From the NCBI GenBank assembly GCA_032690845.1, contig CM064434.1:33832342-33896341 (forward strand): DNA of 64,000 bases. The letters run 5' to 3'. Position numbers and translations under genes: made by a program. Of the stretch, positions 24,371-36,007 are shown in pieces. Origin of the DNA: Eleusine coracana subsp. coracana. Its lineage: Eukaryota; Streptophyta; Magnoliopsida; Poales; Poaceae. The notes under the pieces are model-generated. The model ran no database searches and had not been told where the DNA came from. It saw only the letters and a list, made by a program, of their open reading frames with translations. Position 1 is the stretch's first letter. Every line of letters starts with the position of its first letter.

Positions 24371-24982
24371 CAGATTCTTCCTCAGATAGTCTGTCACTTA
24401 TGATAACAGGGGCTTGCAGGTCGCCATTTAGGAAAGCATAGTGTAGGCCAGAAGGCAAGGGATTAAGCTCAATCGGAGGTCGTGATGGTGGTTCTTCAAT
24501 GGGTAGCTCAATGGTGGCTCTTCCTTGGGAGAAGGATCTGGTTGGGAGTTCCTCGATCGGGAGATCGGGATAGAAAACTTTTCTCCCCCAAGTTTTACGT
24601 CGAGACGTCCAAGGGTCGGCACATCCATGAGTAATTTCTCAATGGGATGTCTGATTAAGACATCAAAATCCTAAATGTCAAAGACATGGAAGTCTAGGAC
24701 AACCTCGATGTTTGTGTCCCTTATGGTCTCATCTTGCAAAATCCCGTATCCTTGTAAAATAGGGCCAAAGGGGCTCTTGAAGGATTTACTAGTCGGTGCC
24801 AACGGCGTATCGCCCAAAATGTCAAATGCAAAGGCACTAGAAACTATGTTGGCACCAACAGTGGGATTATAAAGAACTTCCACTGTGACTCCTCTAATGT
24901 CGCATCGAATGGTTGAAGAGGGAGAGCAAATACGAATTACTTTAGAGGATGGCTCAACCTCTCGCAACCATTCATCACTCAT
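24370..24982 (-). pseudogene. Athila-like protease region, copy A
   Basis: Minus-strand frame with CDIRGVTVEVLYNPTVGAN, FHVFDI and LDVKLGGEKFSIPISRS, which corresponds to the protease-like part upstream of RT in this lineage. The usual D-[ST]-G active site is replaced by NPTVG, as in copy B, so proteolytic activity is doubtful. Copy A has lost about 100 bp near 24,510 that copy B keeps and has a stop after FHVFDI. Its upstream part is cut by the Tekay LTR. Confidence 0.7.
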
Positions 24983-27900
24983 AATTGAAGTTAACTCCTT
25001 TACCGTCTCTTAGAGGAATGCCTCTTCAAGTGGCTCAGGAGGAGAGATGGAAGTCGGGGGTTTCTGTGGCGCCCCTTCCCGGAGGATCGAGGTCCCAACG
25101 GTGCTGATAGCGCAGACACTTGATAATACAACATTGGTCCAAATTTAAGTTGAATATTACATTAATACAATGATTCAGAGTGCACTGGAATTAATACAAG
25201 TTCATAAATGTTTTGAAACAGCGGAAGCAAATACGTAAAGGAACTACGCTCGACGGTACAGCCTGGTGGTGATCCAAGCCCGAAGGACCATCACCCTAGC
25301 AACAAACTACGGCAGCGTCAGACTCCAAGTGGGCGGTCCAACCCTCGGGGACTTGCACGTCCCAAGGCATCACATTCTCAGGCAACTCAATCTCCTCATT
25401 ACCTGTAAACAACGATGGCACAAAGCCTGAGTACTAATTACTCAGCAAGACTTACCCGTCGGACACCTACACATGCAAAGGCTCTAATAGGTGGCTTGTT
25501 TAAAAGGACCCACACTAAGAAACCTATTAGTTCTATCAAGTTTTATTTGTTAATTTAAATGGGTTGAGCCGAAATGTAACTTTAGTTGCAACAAGGATAA
25601 TAAAACAATAAATATAAAATTAATATGACATAAGAGCAATAATAATAATAATGATCATCAACATCAATAAGCAACATTGTCCATTCCATAATGTTAGGTG
25701 CAACTACGCGATTTGCGCGGTGACCAAGTGGTACTCATTACCGCGAGGGACAGCAATTGCAATCGATTTACACCAGCTGGGGAAAACCCGAGATGCACGA
25801 CACATACGCACCAATTAAGGTTGTATATGGCAACCTTTCACAAGAAAAGCACCTACACCTCAGCCCGGGTGTGGTGACGTCGAGTGGGCATGCCGTTCTG
25901 CCAATAGTACTTCATGGTCTGAACCGCCCACTCCAGCAGCAGGAGGGTCAATGACCAACGCACCTTAACCATCCTAAATGCAAGTGACCTTTAATGCTAC
26001 ATCGGTTTACTAGTGCCCATAAGCTAGCATGCATTCGGTACTGTTCAGTACTTGATCAAGGGACCGACCATGGACGGGTCCTAGGTTCAACAAGGCAGGA
26101 CTACCACAGCCAACACCTATGTATTGCTGCAAACCTACACATGCATTATCCCTGTCCAGTCATAACATAAAATAAACTTCTTTTTATAATTCCCGTTCTA
26201 GTGATCAAGTTCATTCCTTAGTAATAATAATACTTTCCTAACGAGACTAGCAATTACTAAGCATAGCATAACAGTACCGATTCTACCAAGTTCTAAGACT
26301 ATAGCATAGGTCATTTGGATATTATAAAAGGTGGGTTTCAATCAACTCCTATGACCTAATGCAACATTAATTATAGACACTAGTAAAATAAACTAGCAAA
26401 ATTTTGAAAAAAGCGAATGTAAACCGGGGCTTGCCTGGATCGATGTTAGTGCTAGCAACTACCACTTCTTGTTCTTGAGCGTCAATGTCCTTCTGGAAGT
26501 CTTCCTCTTGCTCCTGGTTGTCGTTACCTATATGACGGAATTGAATTAACGGCATTAGCGGAATATTGTTGAATGCAATGACATGATGCATGCAAGCATA
26601 TAGTGTTTTAATGTCAATTAAAATTATTATTATGTTCTCGAAGCCATATGCTTCAGAGAAGTTGGGTTGTTAATTAAGATTTTAGGTATATATATTATTT
26701 ATGTAATTAAGCAAGGTAAATAAGTGATATGAGCAATTAAATTAATTAGTAAAATAATTTTATGTTTCTGGACATGTGTGATTTACTGTGAATAGAGGCT
26801 TGTAGGTGTGATTTTTATGCCAAGTGGCATGGGCAAATTATTTACAGAATAATTACTAGGATTAATTTAAGCAAAAGTGCTAAATAAAATCTTGAGCCTA
26901 AAATAATTCATATTTTTCTAAACCAAAATTTGTGGAGGTAGTTCTTCATGTGTTTACTATGCATGCCAAAAATTAGGATTTAATTTTATACCTAGAATTT
27001 CTAGTGAATTATTTGGTGTTTGGACAATAAAATGAATTAATAAAGATACATGTACAGAGACAGCTATTTATTATTTTACTAAAATTGAGCACTACAAGAT
27101 GAGTCTAACCAAATTTATTTGGGCTTTATTGGATTTAAATTTGATTTACTATGGATTTTCTAAGATTGAAGTGTTTCATAGGATTTTTCTGGTTAAAGGG
27201 CCATGTGTGCGACACATCGGCTCCACGTAGGCACCACGTGGGATGCCAGCGTGGCTGCCAGTAGGCACCTGTTAACGCCACCGGAGATAGGGCAGCTCGC
27301 CGGAGAGCTCGCCGCTGGTGGCTGCGCGCGCGGGAAGCTTGCCGCGGTTACGGAAAAACACAGCGTGCATCACAGCGAAGGGAAGGGAGGAGTTTGCGTG
27401 GACGGTGGCTCACCAGGGGTGGTCGGCGACGAGAGGCGGCAGAGCGGAGGCCTTCGGCTACGTCGCGGGAACAGCAGGGAGCACCAAATCCATCGCGGTC
27501 AAGGCCTAGAGCTCCACGGGGGTGAGGCTATCATCGGCATCGAGTCGGTGTTGGATGAGGAGGGCCGGAGGCGGGAGCTCGTCGTGGAGGCGACTCGGGT
27601 TCGACGGCGGCAACGGGGAAAATCATGTTGCCGTTGACTCCATGATGGAAAACAAAGAGAGAGCAGGTCAGGGAGGTGAACCAGGAGGTTGTGCGCATGA
27701 GAGGAAAAAGAATGGGTGCCGAGGCTCACCGAGAGCAGCTAATTTATGGCCGGCGGCAGAGAAACTCACCGGAGGGCTCGCCTCTGATCTTTCTTCGATT
27801 CAGCCAAGGCGCGCACGGTTTTGGCCGAGCAAAGACATGGGGAGGTGCAGGAGGGTGAGACGCACAATCTGGTGGTCTTGTCTCGACTTGAAAGCAGTGG

Positions 27901-28099
27901 AATCAACCGTGCTCAAGCTCGAGCTGGTGGTCGGTAATGGTGAAGTGGTGGAAAGGAAGGGAGAGAGATAGCAGAGTGAGCAGAGAGTGAGAGGGTGCGG
28001 CGCTTGTGAGCTCACGGTGCGGGGTCTAGTTGCGCAGAGGAAAGGGGTGTGGTTGGGGCATCGGGGGCGAGAACAGGGGGAGGAATTGAAGATCGCCGG

Positions 28100-28199
28100 G
28101 TCGCTCGGTGGCGTGTGGAGAGGAGAAAAGGGAAGAGGGAGAGCGCCAAGTCGCTCGGTGGCATGTAGAGAGGAGAAAAGGGAAGAGGGAGAGAGCCGT
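28100..28199. repeat. 50-bp tandem duplication private to the copy-A LTR
   Basis: TCGCTCGGTGGC starts at 28,101 and 28,151, and each is followed by AGAGGAGAAAAGGGAAGAGG. Copy B has one copy of this unit (about 50,490-50,540), so the duplication arose after the segmental duplication. Confidence 0.8.
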
Positions 28200-28479
28200 T
28201 GGCGCGCATGACCGGCTGGGCAGAGGGACAGAGGGTGGCAGAGGGGTGGCCAGCGTTGATGCACTGTTGTGCACGCGGTTCCGAGGAGAACAGGGCACTG
28301 GCGTCGGCAGAGGGGAGCAGGTCTGCGTCGGCCAATGGACGAAGAAGAGGGAGATTTCCCTCCTGAACCCCCTGATCTTTCCAGATCCTTGCAAAAAGAT
28401 CCTTGGTCAAAGGTATTTTTAGTAATTCGAAATAAAATAGCTAGGGATTCCCAAAAATGGTGAAAATTGGTGGACTAGT

Positions 28480-28489
28480 TATTTAAATA
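28480..28489 (-). promoter_or_regulatory. Candidate TATA box in the Tekay LTR, copy A
   Basis: TATTTAAATA sits just upstream (minus sense) of the GC-rich part of the LTR and is conserved at 50,817-50,826 in copy B. In this position it would place the GC-rich segment in the transcribed leader. Support is positional only. Confidence 0.4.
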
Positions 28490-28844
28490 GTGGAGAACAC
28501 ACTGGTGAAGTCCATTTGAAGTTTTGATTAAAAATTATTTTAAAATTTAATAATTGCATTGATTAGGTACTTAAGGACTAATTAATTAATTGTTGTTCTT
28601 GCTAATCAGATAAAACCCTCAATAAATTTGTAAAATCCTAATTTATCATTACTAATTTGATTATGGATTTATTTGGCACAAGTTATATTGTAAAGTTTAA
28701 TTTGGCTTACAATTTGTTTGCAGGGTTTTTAATTACCTAGAACTAATTCAATAAAACGGCTCTATCATTTTATGTTGTTAAATAATTTTATGATTTGTGC
28801 TTATCATGCTTGTTAAACAGAAGTGAGACACCTGGGGTGTCACA

Positions 28845-28860
28845 GCTCTCCCTCCTTAAA
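28845..28860 (-). other. Polypurine tract of Tekay-like copy A
   Basis: The minus-strand sequence TTAAGGAGGGAGAGC abuts the LTR start TGTGACACC. This is the expected plus-strand primer site, and it fixes element orientation and the LTR border. Confidence 0.75.
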
Positions 28861-29371
28861 GAAATCTCGTCCCGAGATTATGAACGAGGCAAACTAGAGG
28901 GAAGTACGGTGGTCAAAACATACATGCGTATGACGACCAAAATTTCGGGTAATGCGTACTCAGGAATTCTTCAGAATCCCAAGTGGATTCGTCTTCTGAG
29001 TGATTATTCCATTGAACTTTATAGAATTTGAGTGTTCTTTTACGGGTTGTGCGCTCTTTCTCATCGAGGATCTTTATTGGTTGTTCAGAGTATGTGAGGT
29101 CTGGTTGAAGTTGGTCATACTCTTCCAAGATTTTGTCAATGGGTGGGTTGAGACACCGCTTCAACTGAGAGACATGGAAGGTATTATGAACTCCAGATAG
29201 ATTAGCGGGCAACTCTAGCTTGTAGGCTACATTTCCACATCGTTCCAAAATTTGGAATGGTCCAATGTAACGCGGAGCTAAATTTCCTTTGACTCGAAAC
29301 CATTGGATACCCTTCATAGGTGACACTCGAAGATAGACGTAGTTACCCTTATTGAAATACAGTGGTCTACG
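28861..29371 (-). pseudogene. Tekay-like integrase C-terminus and chromodomain, copy A
   Basis: The end of pol on the minus strand. YIGPFQILERCGNVAYKLE and VHNTFHVSQLKRC are the integrase tail. After it comes a chromodomain-like segment with KFYKVQWNNHSEDESTWDSE, ending in a stop at 28,913. In chromoviruses this domain directs integration to particular chromatin, commonly heterochromatin. An in-frame TGA just upstream (near 29,371, after EKYANK), absent in copy B, separates it from the integrase core. Confidence 0.85.
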
Positions 29372-30312
29372 TCATTTGTTTGCGTACTTCTCTTGACGGC
29401 ATTTAGCAGCTTTAAGATTTGCCTGAATGGTACGAACTTTTTCTTCTGCATCCTTGACAAGGTCAGGACCAAAGGTTACCCTTTCCCTAGATTCAGACCA
29501 GTTTAATGGTGTTCTGCAACTGCGACCATAGAGTGCTTCAAATGGTGACATTTTCACATTCCCCTGGTAACTGTTGTTATACAAGAATTCAGCATAGGGT
29601 AGATACCCATCCCTATTACTACCATGTGTTAAAACACATGCCCTAAGCATATCTTCCAAAATTTGGTTGACACGCTCTATCTGCCCATCGGTAGCGGGAT
29701 GGTAAGCAGAACTACGAATTAGACATGTACCCAAAGACGCATGCAGTTGTTCCTAGAAACGAGCGACAAACTACAAACCACGATCTGAGATGATGGTCTT
29801 GGGTACTCCATGACGACATAGAATTCTTGCAATGGATAGCTCTACGTATTTCCGTATGTTGTATCTATTGTTGACCGGCAAGAAGTGAGCAGATTTGGTG
29901 AGTTGGTCCACAATGACCCAAATAGAATCATGCTTACGCGAAGTGAGAGGTAGGCCAACAATAAAGTCCATGCTGATGTCCTCCCATTTCCAGGTGGGAA
30001 TACTCAATGGTTGAAGCAATCTGGCTTGTTTCAAATGGTCAGCCTTATCTCTCTGACAAGTATCACATTCGGCCACATATCAAGCCACCTCTCGCTTCAT
30101 TCTTGTCCACCAAAAATTCTTCTTCAGATCTTGGTACATTTTATTACTACCCGAATGGATGGAGTACTTGAAGTGATGTGCTTCATCCAAGATTTTCTAA
30201 GTTCAAGGTCTTTTGGTACTACCAAATGGTTATTGAACCATAGGGTACCGTCGGAGTCTTGAGTGAAGCATTTTGCTTTACCCTTCTTAATGTTTTGACG
30301 GATAAGATTCAT
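29372..30312 (-). pseudogene. Tekay-like integrase core, copy A
   Basis: Minus strand. Zinc-binding remnants (AECDTCQR) are followed by the catalytic core with WKWEDISMDFIVG, KTIISDRG and HPATDGQIERVNQ, holding the D, D and E positions, and then YLPYAEFLYNNS. Two stops after ISDRGL and in the next stretch are shared with copy B and so predate the duplication. A 4-bp deletion near 30,196, private to A, breaks the frame before the zinc finger. Confidence 0.85.
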
Positions 30313-31962
30313 ACCGATGTCATTTTTCTAGGAAGCAATGATTTCTTCATGAATAGTAGAATGTACACTAAGGTTGCTAATCACTATAGCAGGCAAAATG
30401 TGAAGACTGGGTTCTGAAGCACTGACGGGGTTGCCATTGTTCTGATACTCCAGTACTAAGTGATGGCAGTGTACCTTCCTACACAACGCATCAGCGACTA
30501 CATTGGCCTTGCCTGGATGATAATGAATTTCCAGGTTATAATCCTTAATCAGTTCTAGCCACCAATGCTATCTCATGTTCAGATCAATCTGGGTACCGAT
30601 ATATTTCAAGCTCTTATGATCCGTGTAGATGTGCACTAAGTTTCCGAGCAAATAATGCCTCCATATTTTTAGTGCAAGTACAACCGGAGCTAGTTCCAAA
30701 TCATGAGTTGGATAGTGCTCTTCATGCTTTTGTAGTTGTCGAGATGCATAGGCAATGTCACGACCTTCCTGCATGATCACACATCCAAGTCCTGTCCCAG
30801 ATGCATCACAATACACGTCGAGCGGCTTGGTGATGTCTGTTTGGGCCAATATTGGGTCAGTGGTCAATAATTTCTTCAATGCTTGAAATTCTTCTTCACA
30901 ACTGTTGTTCCAACTGAATTTCTTATCCTTTTTCAATAGCTCTGTGATGGGTTTGGTCAGCCGAGAAAAATTTGGAATGAACCTACGATAATATCCAGCT
31001 AGCCCGAGGAAACTACATACATGATGAACCGTCTTTGGTGACTTCCAATCTAGCACATCTTGAACTTTGCTAGGATCCACCAAGATACCTTCCGCAGAGA
31101 TTATGTGACCAAGAAATGGCACACGGTCCAACCAAAATTCACACTTGCTAAATTTTGCATACAGCTTGTGATCTCGGAGGCGTTGATGAACAATGCAAAG
31201 ATGTTCAGCATGCTCTTCCTTGGACTTAGAATAGATGAGGATGTCATCAATGAATACTACCACAAATTTGTCCAACTCGGGCATGAATATCGAATTTATG
31301 AGGTACATGAAATGGGCAGGGGCATTTGTCAATCCGAATGACATTACTAGATACTCAAACAATCCATATCTAGTAGAGACGGCGGTCTTCAGAATGTCTT
31401 CGTCTCTGATCTTGATTTGATGATAGCCCGAAAGGAGGTCAATCTTTGAAAAGACCTTAGCACCAACCAATTGGTCAAAGAGGATATCTATACGGGGTAA
31501 TGGGTATTTGTTCTTGATGGTAACTTCGTTAAGAGGCCGATAGTCAACGACATGGTGCAAGGGCTTGTCCTTCTTCTTCACAAAAATAGCAGGGCAGCCC
31601 CAAGGTGAAGTGCTTGGGCAAATGAATCCCATTTCCAATAACTCACTCAATTGCTTTTTAGACTCATCCAGCTCATTCGGGGCCATTTTATACGGGCGAC
31701 GAGCTATAGGAGAAGTTCCTGACTGTAGCTCTATCTTAAATTCCACATCACAGTCAGGTGGTAGACCAGAGATGTCCTCGGGAAACACGTCCGGATACTC
31801 ACGAACCACAGGAATATTCTCGAGTGATTGCCCTTCCAAGTGATGGACAACCAAAGCTTTCGATGAATTGGCATTTAGAGAAAGTGTGTCCTTTCCATGC
31901 AAGGGAGAGGTTATGTGAACGATACGAGGCTCAATGTCTAGCATGGCTCTATGGGTTTTCAT
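30313..31962 (-). pseudogene. Tekay-like reverse transcriptase-RNase H, copy A
   Basis: The longest coding frame in the window outside the Sirevirus: 464 codons open from 31,962 to 30,568. RT palm motifs are visible in order: VDYRPLNEVTIKNKYPLP, FSKIDLLSGYHQI, SFGLTNAPA and the catalytic VFIDDILIYSKS, then FLGLAGYYRRFI. RNase H follows with CDASG, LELAPVV and TDHKSLKY. It ends at a TAG private to copy A (30,568), just after the third RNase H motif; the RNase H end continues in frame beyond it. The RT catalytic Asp pair is intact here, unlike in copy B. Confidence 0.9.
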
Positions 31963-32243
31963 CTAGATCATACCAATGATCAGGTCGATCTCTTGGTCCT
32001 TGAGCATGATGAAATCAGTGGGATAGATCTTTTGATTAATTTCTAGTGGAGCCTTACACACTACCTCGTTAGCAAAAATTTGTCGAGTAGGAGAGCGGAC
32101 GATGTAGCATCTATTTATGATGGTGGTGTGGAGTTTATGTTTTTGCACACAAGCTTTGATAATGAAGTTATGCGTAGCACCAGAATCAAAAAGTGCAAGG
32201 ACAGGCTGGCAATAGAGTGAGAGCGTACCGGTCAGCACGGGTT
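31963..32243 (-). pseudogene. Tekay-like aspartic protease, copy A, truncated
   Basis: Minus-strand frame with the aspartic protease site LFDSGATHNF, then KHKLHTT and EIDLIIGMI. It stops at a TAG in place of Trp (31,963), private to copy A. The upstream gag is missing because the duplication joint falls at 32,243/32,244, a few codons before the protease motif. Confidence 0.85.
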
Positions 32244-32729
32244 CGTCGACCCCCTCCGGGTCATGTCTTCACTTACCCATGTTGTGCCACGTAGGTGCCT
32301 CCTTTATTTCTCCACTTTTTACCCTCCTTAGTCCGGGGATGGAAAATGGCCTCATGGTGGAGTGTTTTTCAGGGTCGGCTGGGTCAAATGGTTCAGCCTG
32401 ATGAGACTCTGTTTTAACCCGTCGGGTGGCTGATTTCAGCCTGATATGACCCTGTCGGCTGAGTTCTGATTTCAGCCATCACGACCCTGCCGGGCCCTGA
32501 TTTCAGCCTCATACGACCCTGTCGGCCGGCTATTTTACGGCAGTATCGGCCGATGGGGCGTTTCTTCATGTTTTTGCATATTCTAGCTCTTTTATACCTA
32601 CGAACACATATCTCACCAAAACTCATGGAAATGGTTAATAATAAACTACTATCACTATTTTGTTTATTCCTTTTATGTTGTTTATGCAAGGTTTTGATGG
32701 TCGGATTTAGCACCTAAGGACCGTCAACA
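32244..32729 (-). mobile_element. Athila-like 3' LTR fragment, copy B
   Basis: In minus sense it starts TGTTGACGGTCCTTAGG directly after a polypurine tract, as a 3' LTR should. Only the first ~486 bp remain; the rest was lost at the duplication joint at 32,243/32,244. No second copy of this LTR is in the window, so its full length is unknown. A 99-codon frame inside it is not convincing as coding. Confidence 0.7.
32431..32530. repeat. Short degenerate repeats in the Athila-like LTR
   Basis: TGATTTCAGCC followed by a CGACCCTGTCGG-type block starts at 32,431, 32,467 and 32,498 (spacings 36 and 31 bp). The position, in the U3 part of the LTR, would suit an enhancer array, but this is inference. 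Confidence 0.5.
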
Positions 32730-32746
32730 AACTCCCCCACACTTAG
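32730..32746 (-). other. Polypurine tract of Athila-like copy B
   Basis: The minus-strand AAGTGTGGGGGAGTT ends exactly at the LTR start TGTTGACGG. It sets the strand and 3' border of the element. The corresponding site in copy A is deleted at its left joint. Confidence 0.75.
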
Positions 32747-34047
32747 CCTTTGCTCGTCCTCGAGTAAAGGTTGAAGACTAAAGTGGATCATAACTACAAT
32801 TGGTATGATGCTAGCATGCAAAATATTCCATGTCATACCTGTACCTATGAACTTTTAAAGTGTCTATCATGTCACCTTGGGTGGTTGAAGAATGGAATGG
32901 TCCTGACTCTAATCATCTTCACTCATCCTGCTATGTAGCTTGGGTTTTTTTAAAGATTTTCAAAACAAATAATAGCTGTACTCCTCAAACGATTCTCTCA
33001 AATTGCTCAATGTGTATGGTTCCTCACTAGGGCATTACCTCTTTTCATCCTACTTCTAAATATGGCTTTATGTGGAGCTCAAGGTAGGGATAATAGAGAG
33101 GCATACTTGTGTCTCATATATTACTAAGTCAAAAACCGAATCCGTGGAGAACAATTCATGAACTTTAGATCAAGCATGTGCACATGTGGATGTGTGGATG
33201 GAAAATGAATGAATGTGAATACTCCCCTTTTTTTTAAGATGTTCCCTCCCTTCTATTGGATAGGCATTTGAGAATGTGGGCCAATTCTTTCTCTATCTTT
33301 TTTTCTTCTTTTCTCTCTTTTTTTATCATGAATAGCCCATGTCTCTCTTACAAGGATATTTGGAGAGAGAGTTCATCAGAATATAATGTAGTACTTTATT
33401 TAATGGATGGATGATGACATGGAAATGCTATCTTCCAGTGTAGAAGAAATAGCACATGGATGATGGATATGGTGGTGCTAACTTCCAGTGAAGAAGTATT
33501 AGCAAAGTGGTGAGCACAAAATCTTGATCAAAAAGTCATAAATAGTAACTCACAAGGGTCACAACAATTTGACAAAGTTCAATGAAACAACAAGTAGCAT
33601 ATGCGTAAGATTTTCAATGAGTTCATCATATGGCTTTGGTAGGAAGATATAATCATTGAGGAGTCAAGCCCACCAAATCGAAGCATGAAAAAAATGAGGG
33701 TTCCACAAGGTTTATTTTAATTTTTTTTGAGTTAAATTTTTCTGATTGATTCAAGAGAAAATAATTTTAACTCACAAAACAAGGAGGTGAAGGAATTGAG
33801 TGCGCAAACCGTCATATTGAAGAGGGTGGAAGCTGGGATGTGCCTGGACACCACGCTCTTTCTCATGATGTTGAATTCTGTTGTTTGCACATTGAAAAGC
33901 CTGAGAAGCCTCCCCCACACTTGTTCTTGTACTTGGCTGCTTTTTATTCAAAACAAACAAAGGGTTGTGGAAACAAAAAGGACTCTACCGGGTCTAGGAC
34001 CAGGGAGTCTAAATTTATTTGAATGAGAGAAAATGTAGAGAGGAATG

Positions 34048-35200
34048 CTAGAGTAGAGCATTGAAATCAATTAAATTGATCACATCTACCTCCTTACCTT
34101 CGTTGTCATCTGGCTCTAGGAAGACTTTTAAACGATGACCACTTACCTTAAACTAGTTCCCTCTGTCATCTTGCAGTGTGATTCCTCCATGTGATGCAGC
34201 ATTAATGACGGTGAATGGTCCTTCCCATTTACTCCAAAGCTTCCCATGACCAAACAACTTGACTCTGGAGTTGAAGAGCAACATCTTGTCGCCTGGCTTG
34301 AACTCCTTAGGCTTGATCCTTCGGTCGTGCCATCTTTTGGTTCTATCCTTATAGATCTTGGCACTATGATAAGCCTTCTCTCCATATTCCTCTAACTTAG
34401 ACAACTGTACTTTTCTATGTCTCCCGGCCTCCCTAAAGTCCATGTTCTATTTTTGGATGGCAAAATGTGTTCTATGTTCTAGCTCGACTGGTAGATGACA
34501 TGTTTTTTCATATATAAGCTAGAAGGGAGACATGCCAATCGGTGTTTTGTATGTTGTCCTGTATGCCCAAAGTGCATCTAGTACCTTCATCTTCCATCCA
34601 CTCCTCATCTCATTCACGGTCTTCTGCAGGATGTTCTTAATTTGTTTATTTGAAGTTTCTACCTGCCCGCTTGTCTGAGGGTGGTATGGAGTTGCAATGT
34701 TGTGCTTTACTCCAAGCTCTCTTAAGAAGTTTTGGAAGGTCTTATCAATGAAATGAGACCCTCCGTCACTTATCACCATCCGTGGCGTTCCAAAACAAGG
34801 AAAGATGATCTCATGGAGCATTCTTCGAGCGTGCTTGGCATCGGCAGCTCTGCATGGCATTGCTTCTACCCATTTGGATACATACTCAACGGCCACCAAG
34901 ATGTACTCGCAATCAGAGGACTTTGGAAATGGTCCCATGAAGTCAATGCCTCATACATCAAATAATTCTACTTGAAGGTTGTATGTTAGGGGCATTGCAT
35001 TGCGGGCAGTTATTCCTCCATGCTTTTGGCAATTCTGACATCTTCGGATGAATTCTTTTGTTTCTTCATGCATTGATGGCCAGAAGAATCCACTCTGCCA
35101 GATTTTGTTTGGGTGTGGAATGCACCAAAGTGGCCTCCATATGGAGATGCATGACATTTCTCGATTATTTGGGTGCCTTCGATTCTTGGGACACATCTCC
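34048..35200 (-). pseudogene. Athila-like integrase, copy B (broken)
   Basis: Minus-strand homologue of the copy-A integrase, with VISDGGSHF and SGQVETSNK of the DDE core. Private damage: TGG to TGA just before GIDFMG (about 34,940), and a CAG-to-TAG stop after DDRGN in the C-terminal part (34,153). The stop after GMSPF (34,519) is shared with copy A. The zinc-finger part lies at about 35,040-35,200 (CHASPYGGHFGAFH, FIRRCQNCQ). Confidence 0.85.
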
Positions 35201-36007
35201 TTAGCAACACGTCAGATCATACTCGGTAGAGGTATGGGTCGTCCCACACGTGATGTCGACTCTAATAGATGAGCTTCTTCTTGTTCTCCCCTAGTGGTAC
35301 ATACCCTGTAACAATGAAATTCACAATGTCTGCATACCAGGGGTTGGAGTCTGTCACCTTCAGTAGCATGTTGTCGCGGAGGAAGTCATTTATCGGAATT
35401 TCCTGCATGTTAGTCACTCGCATATGCGACAAATGATCCGCAACAGAATTCTCTACTCCTTTCTTATCTCTAATTTCAAGGTCAAATTCTTGGAGTAGAA
35501 GAATCCATCTAATTAGCCTTGGTTTAGCATCTTTCTTAGTGAGCAGGTATTTTAATGCAGCATGATCAATGTGAACAATAACCTTTGCTCCTACTAAGTA
35601 TGACCTAAACTTATCGATAGCAAAAACAATGGAAGGAGCTCTTTTTCTGTAGTGGCATAATTAAGTTGTGCTCGTGTCAAGGTCTTGCTAGCATAGGCTA
35701 TGGCGTGATGGTTCTTATCTTTGTTTTGGCTGAAAAACAGCCCCAACAGCATATCACTAGCATCACACATGATTTCAAAGGGCAGCGTCCAATCGGGGGG
35801 TTGAATGACTGGAGCTGAGATGAGTGCCTTCTTAAGGATATTAAAGGAATGAAGGCAATCATCATCGAAATCAAAGGGAGCATCCTTAGCCAAAAGACTA
35901 GTGAGGGGTCTGGCGATTTGTGAAAAGTCCTTGATAGAACGCCGATAAAACCATGCATGTCCTAAGAAAATACGGATCCCCTTAACATTAATCAGAGGTG
36001 GAAGCCC
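35200..36007 (-). pseudogene. Athila-like RT end and RNase H, copy B
   Basis: Minus-strand KGIRIFLGHAWFY, FEIMCDASD and ATTEKELL mark the connection and RNase H domains. Single-base indels near 35,640 and 35,750 break frames that are open in copy A. The left flank of the Sirevirus (36,003-36,007, AGCCC) is the mutated target duplication. Confidence 0.8.

Larger units (their letters stand above)
18415..25064 (-). mobile_element. Athila-like Ty3/gypsy element, copy A, truncated
   Basis: On the minus strand the order is protease, reverse transcriptase, RNase H, integrase, then 3' noncoding DNA, which is the gypsy order. The lineage call rests on the protease/RT style (for example GWRMCIDYQRLNKATKKDHF) and the integrase tail. 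The 3' LTR and polypurine tract are missing at the left joint. The right end is cut by the Tekay LTR at 25,065, so gag and the 5' LTR are not in the window. A Sirevirus solo LTR splits the RT. Many stops and frameshifts make it a dead copy. Confidence 0.75.
25065..28844 (-). mobile_element. Tekay-like chromovirus 3' LTR, copy A (3,780 bp)
   Basis: The plus-strand borders are TGTGGCGCC and GGTGTCACA, giving the inverted ends TGTGRCRCC; in element sense it begins TGTGACACCCCAGGTG, a start typical of RIRE3/Tekay-type LTRs. It is directly followed (minus sense, upstream) by a polypurine tract and the pol gene of the same element. It interrupts the Athila-like element after GTTTC. About 27,200-28,400 is strongly GC-rich with several long but meaningless frames; the remainder is AT-rich. 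The matching LTR in copy B is 47,463-51,181. The 5' LTR of this insertion is not in the window. Confidence 0.88.
18415..32243. repeat. Segmental duplication, copy A
   Basis: This 13.8-kb stretch aligns collinearly with 32,747-54,583. The left joint is at CCTTTGCTCGTCCTCGAG (18,415 versus 32,747) and the right joint at CCGGTCAGCACGGGTT (ends 32,243 versus 54,583). The copies share the same nested order and the same insertion sites. Short stretches compared by eye differ at a few per cent of positions. The main difference is a solo LTR here in place of the full Sirevirus in copy B. Copy A also has a deletion of about 100 bp near 24,510 and a 4-bp deletion near 30,196. Confidence 0.9.

Noticed and set aside
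27203..28410. Long frames of 100-154 codons on both strands in the GC-rich zone
   Set aside because: They lie inside an LTR, overlap on both strands, and the equivalents in copy B (49,580-50,747) differ in length and frame; low stop density from GC content explains them.
32414..32713. 99-codon minus-strand frame
   Set aside because: It lies in the U3 part of an LTR and is built partly from short noncoding repeats; no similarity recognised.
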